Source: CAYZEZ01 sp964477295
GTDB lineage: Bacteria; Bacteroidota; Bacteroidia; Bacteroidales; SM23-62
Length of the DNA stretch: 11,240 nucleotides
Assembly: GCA_964477295.1 (NCBI GenBank)
Contig: CAYZEZ010000159.1
Location: forward strand, 1-11,240
Reading direction: 5' to 3'
Shown here: one piece after another, positions 1 to 6,857 of the stretch
How positions within the stretch are numbered: position 1 is the first letter of the stretch
How the letters are laid out: the number at the start of each line of letters is the position of its first letter
The notes under the pieces: generated by a model
What the model was told of the DNA's origin: nothing
The model's database searches: none
What the model saw: only the letters and a program-made list of their open reading frames with translations
Program-made: the position numbers and the translations under genes

Positions 1-251
1 TCTATTCTGCCGGGAGCTGAGGAGACCATGTGGTTTTCCTCATAAGGATTCAGGGTGGAAGTGTATTCAATGGAACGGGAGATCATTTGTTTCTCCAGTA
101 TCATGGTTTCAACCACCTGTTCATTTGCAGGGAGAGCCTGTTCAGTTGTATCTGTGCTAATCCCGCTTTCCGTGCCGGTTTTGCCGCCCCCAGCAGAACA
201 TCCGGCCATTAAAAGAATTAGTATGACCGGATAAAAAAGTTTTCGTTTCAT
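1..251 (-). CDS. RND efflux periplasmic adaptor (membrane fusion lipoprotein), N-terminal part
   Basis: The frame opens with ATG at 251 and runs off the left edge, so only 83 residues are visible. Residues 1-18 form a lipoprotein signal: MKRK, a hydrophobic core, then the lipobox LMAGC with the lipidated Cys at 18. A Gly/Thr/Ser-rich linker follows, then a start of the type 'EYTSTLNPYEENHMVSSAPGRI', written here only as a short landmark, which resembles the first beta strands and biotinyl-lipoyl-like entry of HlyD/AcrA-family adaptors. Such adaptors sit in the periplasm and connect an inner-membrane RND pump to a TolC channel. The gene starts 33 bp after the tolC-like stop on the same strand, behind a tetR gene, which is the usual order for these operons. 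The pump gene should lie just outside the window. The family call rests on context plus the short N-terminus. Confidence 0.82.
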   Translation of the reverse strand, partial: MKRKLFYPVILILLMAGCSAGGGKTGTESGISTDTTEQALPANEQVVETMILEKQMISRSIEYTSTLNPYEENHMVSSAPGRI

Positions 252-284
252 TTTTCCGTGATATTTTGAAATTAATATTATGAT

Positions 285-1589
285 TTACAAATTGTTTAAA
301 AGTTTGTCCAGTTCAAGCTGTGCATTAAGCAGTTGCATTAATGAGGAAATATAGCTTGTTTCAGCCTGGAGGTAATTATTATTTGCCGTCGTCAGGTCGA
401 GACTCGAAACCAGGCCCTGCTGGTATTTCAGATTGATATTGTCATAGACTCTTTTTGACACCTCCACATTTTTCTTCTGGCCCTCAAACTGCTCCAGTCC
501 CGACCTGAGGTTGAACCTCAGTTGTTTTTCCTGGATAAGCAGCTGATCAGTAATCAATTCTTTATTGTTCAGGGCGGTCTCATAGTTAATTTTCGCCAGG
601 TCAACCTGTGATTTCCTTGAACCGCTGGAAAAGATCGGTATGCTCATCTGCAGGCCGATGATATTTGGTGGTGTCATATCAAAATCCGGCTTAAGGATCT
701 TTTCCGTCCTGCTATAAAATCCTGAAACCGTCGGAAGATAATTCATCCTGGCCAGGCTTACCTGCTTAAGCGATAAAAGCTGCTGGGTATTCATCATCTG
801 ATAATCAATATTCCCGTTTATGTCAAACTCATCCATCAGTGTCGCCTCAAAATCAACTCGGAGAAGAATCTCATCCATGGTTTCAGTAAGGGTTAGTTCA
901 GTCGCAGCATCTACGCCTAACTGAAGGCGAAGCAGATTATAGGAAAGTTCTACCTGCCGCTCTGCAGCCTTAGCAGCATTTTCCATTGCAGTAACCTGGA
1001 CAGCCATCTGGTCGACATCAGTCGCCTCTGCAATCCCAACCGAGTACATAGCACTGGTTTTTTCGTAAACATCCTGAATATTCTCAAGGTTTTGAATAAT
1101 GATCTCGTGCGACCGCTCTGCCACAAGTATCGTATAATATGAACCGGCTACCTGTTGCTTGATTTCCAGCTCAGTTTTTTCATAGCCCGATTCTGCCAGT
1201 TCTTTGTAAATCCTGGCTGCCTGCAGTCCAACAATATAAGAACCGCTAAAGATCAACTGACCCACGGTAATTGCCAGGTTACTGGTCGGTTTAAAAGGTA
1301 TTAGTGTCGGTGGAGCGCCTTCAGCAAAACTAATTTCGATGGAGGCTCCCATGAAGTTTGAATAATCCAGGCTGGCGTTTACCTGGGGCAATCCCATGGA
1401 TATTGCCTCCTTTACCGTTTCCTGTGCCGCATCAACAGAGAGACCGGCATTTTTTACAAGCCTGTTGTATTCAATGGCATATTGTTGCGCTTCCTGCATG
1501 TTCAGGCTCAGGCTCTCCTGCTGTGCAATGACAGGGCAGAATCCTGCCATCAAAATGAACAACAGGATAGCTAATGGTTGTTTATTCAT
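285..1589 (-). CDS. TolC family outer membrane efflux channel
   Basis: This 434-residue protein has the size and layout of the outer membrane efflux protein (OEP) family. Residues 1-22 are a signal peptide ending before QQES. The body is mostly amphipathic helix rich in Gln, Glu, Leu and Ala, in two similar halves (about 28-215 and 250-434), as expected for the TolC coiled-coil tunnel. Short strands such as 'GLPQVNASLDYSNF' near residue 62 and 'IIGLQMSIPIFSSG' near residue 313 match the beta-barrel strands and the typical 'P(I/L)FxxG' turn of the family. TolC-like trimers form the outer-membrane exit of tripartite pumps. The gene starts 21 bp after the tetR stop and is followed 33 bp later by the adaptor gene, so all three are probably one transcript under the promoter at 2246-2276. 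The substrate cannot be told from the sequence. Confidence 0.93.
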   Translation of the reverse strand: MNKQPLAILLFILMAGFCPVIAQQESLSLNMQEAQQYAIEYNRLVKNAGLSVDAAQETVKEAISMGLPQVNASLDYSNFMGASIEISFAEGAPPTLIPFKPTSNLAITVGQLIFSGSYIVGLQAARIYKELAESGYEKTELEIKQQVAGSYYTILVAERSHEIIIQNLENIQDVYEKTSAMYSVGIAEATDVDQMAVQVTAMENAAKAAERQVELSYNLLRLQLGVDAATELTLTETMDEILLRVDFEATLMDEFDINGNIDYQMMNTQQLLSLKQVSLARMNYLPTVSGFYSRTEKILKPDFDMTPPNIIGLQMSIPIFSSGSRKSQVDLAKINYETALNNKELITDQLLIQEKQLRFNLRSGLEQFEGQKKNVEVSKRVYDNINLKYQQGLVSSLDLTTANNNYLQAETSYISSLMQLLNAQLELDKLLNNL

Positions 1590-1610
1590 CCGATTTGTTT
1601 TTAATTATTC

Positions 1611-2222
1611 TTACTTAATTTCCTTCTCAAAATATTTCTGGATCTGTTCTTTTCCTTTATCAGTAGATATCCCTTTCAGATAGGGCATTATTATGTTGGC
1701 AAAAATATCCTCCTGTGTATACTTGTCCTTTGGAAATATTTCTTCGTTTACAACAATATTCATTATCTGATGAATAAAATTATTAACCAACTCAATGTCC
1801 AGCCCATCTTTGAACAGGCCCTCATTTATTCCCTTTTTCAACAACTCCAGTGTGAGTGAATAGTCCCTGTACTTGCCTTCAGTTGTAAGGAGATGGTGTA
1901 TTTCCGGGAAATATTTCCTGATGTCTTCAAAGAACATCGGGTTGATCTGCTGTTTCATCTCCTCACCCTTCCTGGCCATTAAGTAGATGGTTTCAATGAC
2001 ATTATCCGACTTTTTAATGGTTTCCTTTGCTTCACTTCTTTTTATACTGGTAAAGTATTCAAGGCCTTCCCTGAGCAATTCGTTTTTTTCCCTGAAAATT
2101 TCATAAAGGGTTCTCTTTGATATCCCCAGGTGACTTGAAATCTGGTCCATGGTTACGCTGCGTATCCCAAATTTCATAAACATATGAAAAGCCTCTTCAA
2201 TAATCCTGTCCCGAAGTTCCAT
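1611..2222 (-). CDS. TetR/AcrR family transcriptional regulator
   Basis: The 203-residue protein starts with a typical TetR N-terminal domain. Helix 1 covers about residues 3-18 (RDRIIEEAFHMFMKFG), and the helix-turn-helix lies at about 24-43, with 'TMDQISSHLGISKRTLY' as the clearest signature. Residues 50-203 form an all-helical ligand and dimer domain that is variable, as in the rest of the family. TetR proteins bind short palindromes as dimers and release DNA when a ligand binds. This one is the first gene of an efflux operon and has a perfect inverted repeat between the two promoter elements upstream (2256-2272), so autorepression together with control of the pump genes is likely. The inducer is unknown. 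The chosen ATG is the first good start; upstream is only the promoter region. Confidence 0.92.
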   Translation of the reverse strand: MELRDRIIEEAFHMFMKFGIRSVTMDQISSHLGISKRTLYEIFREKNELLREGLEYFTSIKRSEAKETIKKSDNVIETIYLMARKGEEMKQQINPMFFEDIRKYFPEIHHLLTTEGKYRDYSLTLELLKKGINEGLFKDGLDIELVNNFIHQIMNIVVNEEIFPKDKYTQEDIFANIIMPYLKGISTDKGKEQIQKYFEKEIK

Positions 2223-2245
2223 CCTGAAGTGATTAAATAAAGGGA

Positions 2246-2276
2246 CGAAAATATAAAAACTGAACGAGTTTTCAAA
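2246..2276 (-). promoter_or_regulatory. Bacteroidota-type promoter with embedded palindrome, upstream of tetR
   Basis: Read on the minus strand, TTTG (2276-2273) is followed after 19 bases by TATTTTCG (2253-2246). This fits the Bacteroidota pattern of a -33 TTTG and a -7 TAnnTTTG with one mismatch (C for T). The spacer contains a perfect inverted repeat, AAAACT-N5-AGTTTT, at 2256-2272, which is a likely operator for the TetR protein encoded 24 bp downstream. The start of transcription would be near 2240, giving a short leader to the ATG at 2222. The bases are seen directly; their function is inferred. Confidence 0.55.
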
Positions 2277-2309
2277 GTTTAAAAAAACAGGTAGTCCCGG
2301 AATAACTTA

Positions 2310-3407
2310 TTAAAATGAAAACCAGTAGTTTAGTTTGATCAGGAAAACATTCTGGGGATAGATGTCAAACAGGCTGTTTGCAGCATCCGATAAGTTATAG
2401 CCCTGCACATGCTGGTATTCACTCCTGCCATGGGTCCACACGAAATAAAGTACCGAGGATGGTTTATATTCCCAGCGGAACACGAAGTTTGAGTGCAACT
2501 CCAGGAATGCTAAGTCAGGATTATCCATTTGTATAATATCAGGAGCTTTCGGGGACGAAATAGAATAAATATTCGTTGATGCATCATATGATATCTCATT
2601 TTCATCATAATAATGAAAACGGTCTGTATAATTGGCAGCCGTCGGGTCATTGACCTCCCGTATATCCGAATACTTCCCTGTTGAAAAATAAGGCATCAGC
2701 TCAATACTGCTGCTTCTGTGAATACCTTCTATATCATGCAATTCACCAAACAAATGCACCATTCCGGGAGCATCTATCGGTATCAGGTTCCAGTTGTCCT
2801 CCTCTTCAAATCTGAAAATTCTTCGCTGGACATGCAAGCCCCATGTGTGAATTTCCTTATCAGGATACCGTAACTGGCTGAACAGGATCTGAATTTCCGC
2901 AGACCATCCAAAATCTGTTATGACCGCTTCCCCAATCCAGACCGCATTAAAAGTAAAATCCCATATCTTCCCGTTTTCAAGGCCAATCATATCTATTCTG
3001 CCTCCGGCCGCAGTTATATCAAATTCAAAGGCAGTCCTTTTATCAAAATAACTGTCAAAGCTAATTCCCACCATATCTCCCTTAAATTCGTCGCGCCCTC
3101 CAAATTGCCGTTCGATTTTATCAGGTTCTTCGTCGTAGCATTTAAAAGCTACATACAGGTACTTAGAGTCATATAAAATCTTAAACTCTGTTTCAAAGGT
3201 CGGTTTATCACCGCCTCTTGGTTTACGCTGTGTAAATCCTCCTCCCCAGGTTCCCTGGTCCCAGCATGTATCATCAATTTTGCCATCAATCCTGGGTGCC
3301 TCTCCCGAGATCCTCTGAGTATTGTATGCCTTTTTAACGTCCTGGGCTGATGCTCCGGATGCAGAAATCACAATCAAAACAATAAATATTAGCAGGAATC
3401 TTGTCAT
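2310..3407 (-). CDS. DUF5916/CBM9-like outer membrane protein, internally deleted
   Basis: The open frame encodes 365 residues. Residues 1-21 are a signal peptide ending ASAQ. Residues about 33-225 are a carbohydrate-binding family 9-like domain, with landmarks 'PRIDGKIDDTCWDQ', 'YLYVAFKCYDEEP' and 'GWSAEIQILFSQLRYP'. At about 230-252 the first barrel strands of DUF5916 begin ('SIELMPYFSTGKYSD'). The text then jumps, at about residue 254-262 (2622-2650), straight to the extreme C-terminal strands: 'SNFVFRWEYKPSSVLYFVWTHG' is the penultimate hairpin and 'FLIKLNYWFSF' is the terminal aromatic strand. Family members are usually about 700-900 residues, so several hundred residues of barrel are missing while frame is kept. 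A complete barrel seems impossible, so the product is probably not functional. The gene lies 9 bp behind the GH2 pseudogene and was likely in one operon with it. An assembly collapse is an alternative to a real deletion. Confidence 0.82.
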   Translation of the reverse strand: MTRFLLIFIVLIVISASGASAQDVKKAYNTQRISGEAPRIDGKIDDTCWDQGTWGGGFTQRKPRGGDKPTFETEFKILYDSKYLYVAFKCYDEEPDKIERQFGGRDEFKGDMVGISFDSYFDKRTAFEFDITAAGGRIDMIGLENGKIWDFTFNAVWIGEAVITDFGWSAEIQILFSQLRYPDKEIHTWGLHVQRRIFRFEEEDNWNLIPIDAPGMVHLFGELHDIEGIHRSSSIELMPYFSTGKYSDIREVNDPTAANYTDRFHYYDENEISYDASTNIYSISSPKAPDIIQMDNPDLAFLELHSNFVFRWEYKPSSVLYFVWTHGRSEYQHVQGYNLSDAANSLFDIYPQNVFLIKLNYWFSF

Positions 3408-3416
3408 GAAGGGGAA

Positions 3417-4607
3417 TTAATAGGACAGTAAGTTTTGAAGGATCCTTTCTGCTACAGGATCATATTTCTCATCTTTTTTCTGTATATGTTCCCTGAGCAG
3501 GAACTGGCTCACAATAATCTCCCCATCACCCTGTTTTTTACTCGCCGCATAAATGGTTTCAGGATTCTCAGCCCATACCAGTTTATCTGCATCATTAACA
3601 AATGAACCAGATATTGGATTAGATACAACATCAAAAGGCTTTCCATTCCAACGCTTAAAATACTCGAAGGAAAGCCCATCAAATATTGGATGCGACTCTG
3701 CCCCGGGATGAATAAATGCACGTGTTCTGCTACGATTTTCCTCCACTTCGTAATCTGCCAGGGAATTCCAGTCCCAGTCTTCCTGGTGAAGAATTACTAA
3801 CCGGCTGCCCTGATGGACATATTCCAATATCTTTTCAGCAGGTAGTCCGGATGCCTCTGAATTCACAACGGAATTTGCCACAAGGATAATATCCGGCGCC
3901 CCGGAATGGCCCGGTTCCCTGGAATAATTATACTGGTTATCCATTAACCAGGATTCCAGTTCCTCATCCTCCCCGACAAGAAGAATCGTTTTTATGCTTT
4001 TTCTGACAGGGCTGGATATTGTCCGAACCACCCTCTGGGACGTGACAGGCCGGTCACCATCCCGCTTTAATATAGCCGAGAGGTAATAGATACCTGGGTC
4101 ATCAGGCACCTGTACCTGAATTTCTTTGATATTATGTGACAGAGGTTCAAGTATATGGTTAAAAGTTTTGTTCCACACTTTGGATTTCAATGAATCCTTA
4201 TCAGGAACAAACACAGGATCACTCTTGGTGATACAGATATCAATTGTCGCCTGAACCTCCGAGTCAAGATCATTTATCAAATGTATCGGGACGGTTACAT
4301 TTTCTCCGCATACAAAATTTCTGTCCCAGAATTCAAGGCTTGCCATTACAGGCGACATAGAGCTATGCAATGCGGCCGCCATTGGAGTAGGATAATCTGT
4401 ACGCCAGGAATTTCCTCTCAATCTTGTCCAGCCTGCATACATATAGGGAAGGATCATATCATAATCTCTCTGACGCATCATCTCTGTATGCTCCATAGCG
4501 ACCTCAGCCATATTCAGTTTTGCATATGGATGATCTTTTTTGCCCAGATACATTTGGGTTATATTTTCCCACGAAGTAAATAAATTCATGTACTCGGAAT
4601 TGTTCAT
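3417..4607 (-). pseudogene. GH2 glycoside hydrolase, C-terminal half after an in-frame stop
   Basis: This 396-codon segment is in the same frame as the segment at 4629-5771 and is separated from it only by a TGA at 4631-4629 and seven sense codons. The ATG at 4607 is an internal Met and not a natural gene start. Residues about 1-85 are the end of a TIM barrel; Glu5 in 'NNSEYMNLFTSWENIT' sits where GH2 enzymes of this type carry the nucleophile, though this assignment is an inference. Residues about 90-200 are a beta-sandwich domain ('VPIHLINDLDSEVQATIDI'). Residues about 205-396 resemble a glutamine-amidotransferase-like (ThuA-like) fold ('TILLVGEDEELESWLMD', 'GSRLVILHQED', 'HPIFDGLSFEYFKRW'), an appendage found at the C-terminus of some GH2 beta-galactosidase-like proteins. 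Separate translation would give no active enzyme. Confidence 0.8.
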
Positions 4608-4628
4608 TGTTTGACCTGGTTGTATTTT

Positions 4629-5771
4629 TCATGCATGGTTTTCCAATACATTAAAGAATCCGCCTTCAATCATGTTGTTGAAATTGAAGCAGGGATGAAT
4701 ATCCATCGTTTCCACAGTTTTTTCGCCGGTTCTGAATGTAGGCCTTGTAGGATCACAGGTATCCAGCCAGGTTGAAGGAGGCGGTTTTGTATGTGTCCTG
4801 AAACTGTTCAGGTTCATGTTTTTCGCCTCGTTCACAATATACTCCCTTGTTTGTAAATTATATACATTATCCTCATATCCCCATAACCATTCCCCGACCA
4901 GGTTTGATCCATGGAACCTGATCCGCTGATTGTTCAGATAGTAATCACCATTTTTTACCTCGATCTTTCGCATGCCAAAATGAAAGGATGCTTTATCATA
5001 CAATTTACCAGACGCATCGATCTCTAATTCAGCAAGATACAGGTTCCCATTTTCTGGGGACCAGAGCATCGGATCTTCCATTGTTAAAACGATCTCCTGG
5101 TATTCCCTGGTAGCTGACAGTTTCTTCCTGGTTTCAGATACCACCCGGTTATTCTGCTTTGACCGCACCCTTACGCTGGCGTTGATTTCAGGCGGCAGTC
5201 TGTCCGGGCTATCCAGCCAGATCCTGAAGATAACCTGTTCATTATCGATATCAGGAATAGCAAGAATATATTTCATATATGCCTTATCGTAAAATTCCAG
5301 CCAGATATCAGAATAAATTCCGGGCAATTTTGAGCCCCAGCCCTGGTGACTCGCTCCGACTGGCATTACAGGATATCCAAAGGAGCGCGGTTCGCCCCTG
5401 GGATCAGACTTTCCTTTCTCAAGACTTGCCCAGCTGTTCAATTTAAGGGTGATAGTATTGATCCCATTTTGCACTAATTTCCCGGGGATTAGTATTGTGT
5501 GGGGACCTGTCGGAACATGATTATCGAGGAAAATTCCGTTTAACCATACCTTTGCACCGAAACGTATACCTGACCATTTCAGGACAATATTCTTTCCTTT
5601 CTGATCATCCGGAATTGAAAAATTACGCCTGGCCCAGATGCATAAGTTCGTATCGACTTTCCCGCGTTCTTCCCAGCTGAGAAAGTTTCCCGGGATGGTC
5701 TTTTCTTTCCATTCACCCTTGAAGATATAACCTAAACGGGAATTATTACCTGGTGTTAACCTGGTATTAAA
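4629..5771 (-). pseudogene. GH2 glycoside hydrolase, N-terminal half: 5'-truncated, with barrel deletion and stop
   Basis: One open frame runs from just after a TGA (5774-5772) to the TGA at 4631-4629. There is no ATG and no signal peptide at its head; a GTG at 5474 is an internal Val in 'IPGKLVQNGINTITLKL' and not a credible start. The region 5771-5230 is the GH2 jelly-roll sugar-binding domain ('CIWARRNFSIPDDQKGK', 'GAKVWLNGIFLDNH', 'GIYSDIWLEFYDKAY'). Next comes an immunoglobulin-like domain, then the usual entry to the TIM barrel ('FHFGMRKIEVKNGDYYLNNQ', 'IRFHGSNL', 'SFRTHTKPPPSTWLDTCD'). At about 4751-4754 the barrel jumps from 'WLDTCD' to 'DPTRPTFRTGEKT', omitting the stretch that holds the Asn-Glu acid/base in GH2. 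The open frame with the downstream part is about 780 codons, against roughly 1000 or more expected. It is dead, or heavily misassembled. Confidence 0.82.
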
Positions 5772-5871
5772 TCAAAATTCGCCGTTAAATATATGGCCAC
5801 ATTTATTAATTCATTATTTTAATTATGAATTTGGAGTTTATTGTTTTAGATTCCAACTTTGATATTGGTCG

Positions 5872-5879
5872 TATCTTTG
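5872..5879 (+). promoter_or_regulatory. Probable -7 element (TATCTTTG) of the nagB promoter
   Basis: TATCTTTG matches the Bacteroidota -7 consensus TAnnTTTG exactly and lies 40 bp before the nagB ATG, so transcription would start near 5886 with a leader of about 34 bases. The -33 element is weak: I see only T-rich sequence around 5841-5848 and no clean TTTG at the proper distance. No clear operator or riboswitch is visible between 5772 and 5919. Confidence 0.5.
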
Positions 5880-5919
5880 TAAGACATATTTTAATAATCT
5901 CACTCAAGTTTCATTATTT

Positions 5920-6723
5920 ATGAGAATAGTAATTAAAAAAGATCCACGCGAAGCAGGAGAATGGGTAGCTGATTACCTTGCACACAGAATAAATACCATA
6001 GGCCCGACAAGGGAAAGGCCATTTGTTCTGGGACTTCCTACCGGTTCTTCCCCGTTGCCCACATATCACGAACTAATCAGGATGCACAGGGAGGGGAAAA
6101 TATCATTTAAGAATATTATTACGTTCAATATGGATGAATATGTAGGACTGCCTGAAGATCATCCTCAGAGTTATCACCACTTTATGTACTCCAACTTATT
6201 CAATCACATTGATATTCCAGAGGAAAATATCAATTTCCCGGATGGCAACGCTCCCGATCTGGAAAAGAATTGCCTGGCATATGAAGAGAAAATAAAGAAA
6301 GTTGGCGGTATCGATCTTTTCCTGGGTGGAATTGGCCCTGACGGACATATTGCCTTTAATGAACCGGGGTCATCACTGGCTTCCAGGACACGCCTGAAAA
6401 CCCTTTCGTATGATACAATTCTGGCTAACTCGAGGTTTTTTGATGATGATATATCAAGAGTGCCGACTACGGCTCTGACAGTAGGTGTAGGAACAGTTAT
6501 GGATGCGCGTGAAGTACTTATCATCATAACCGGTTTTGCCAAGGCACGTGCACTTCGCATGGTTGTTGAAGGAGGGATAAGTCATATGTGGACCGTTTCG
6601 GCCCTTCAGATGCATCAGCATGGCATTATTGTTTGTGACGATCCGGCCACCATGGAACTCCAGGTTGAAACAGTTAAATATTTCAAGGATATTGAAGTGA
6701 TCTCCCAGAAAAAATTACCTTAA
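5920..6723 (+). CDS. nagB: Glucosamine-6-phosphate deaminase
   Basis: The 267-residue protein aligns with E. coli NagB (266 residues) without shifts in numbering at its key positions. It converts glucosamine 6-phosphate to fructose 6-phosphate and ammonia in the cytosol, feeding amino sugars into glycolysis. Visible catalytic residues are Asp72 (in 'FNMDEYVGL'), Asp141 and His143 (in 'GIGPDGHIAFNEPG') and Glu148. The phosphate loop 'LPTGSSP' is at 39-45, and Lys208 is in 'TGFAKA'. The positions that bind the activator N-acetylglucosamine 6-phosphate in the E. coli enzyme are also kept: Ser151, Arg158, Lys160 and Tyr254. This suggests an allosteric, hexameric NagB. It has its own promoter. No nagA or transporter gene is adjacent. 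The damaged GH2 locus upstream is divergent. Confidence 0.97.
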   Translation: MRIVIKKDPREAGEWVADYLAHRINTIGPTRERPFVLGLPTGSSPLPTYHELIRMHREGKISFKNIITFNMDEYVGLPEDHPQSYHHFMYSNLFNHIDIPEENINFPDGNAPDLEKNCLAYEEKIKKVGGIDLFLGGIGPDGHIAFNEPGSSLASRTRLKTLSYDTILANSRFFDDDISRVPTTALTVGVGTVMDAREVLIIITGFAKARALRMVVEGGISHMWTVSALQMHQHGIIVCDDPATMELQVETVKYFKDIEVISQKKLP

Positions 6724-6825
6724 TAAAATAATGTCCCGAATTCTTTTTTCTGATCAACCATTTTTTCATGTTGTTTATTTGAAATCCCGGAGAATGCTAT
6801 GACAAAATATCCATCTAAGTGAATG

Positions 6826-6840
6826 CCTGTCCCGGACAGG
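6826..6840. repeat. 15-bp perfect palindrome in front of the ASKHA gene
   Basis: CCTGTCC-C-GGACAGG is perfectly symmetric around 6833. It ends 17 bp before the chosen ATG (6858), and its right arm runs into AGGAGA, the only purine-rich SD-like stretch, although that stretch is too far from the ATG for a normal SD. It could be an operator, an RNA structure near the start, or one copy of a dispersed palindrome (see the similar element at 10100-10122). Role unknown. Confidence 0.5.
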
Positions 6841-6857
6841 AGAAATTAAAAGAGAAT

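Noticed and set aside
4629..4631. The in-frame TGA in the GH2 frame as a recoded codon (selenocysteine or an altered genetic code).
   Set aside because: The flanking gene is also truncated and internally deleted, no selenoprotein family or SECIS-like structure is evident, and TGA acts as a normal stop for the 53-residue gene at 9224. A nonsense change is simpler.
6204..6560. Minus-strand open frame opposite nagB.
   Set aside because: It lies wholly inside the strongly supported nagB gene and is an antisense shadow.
6819..6857. GTG at 6819 as the start of the ASKHA protein.
   Set aside because: It adds 13 residues that translate the palindrome at 6826-6840, while ATG 6858 starts right at the first strand of the ferredoxin domain.
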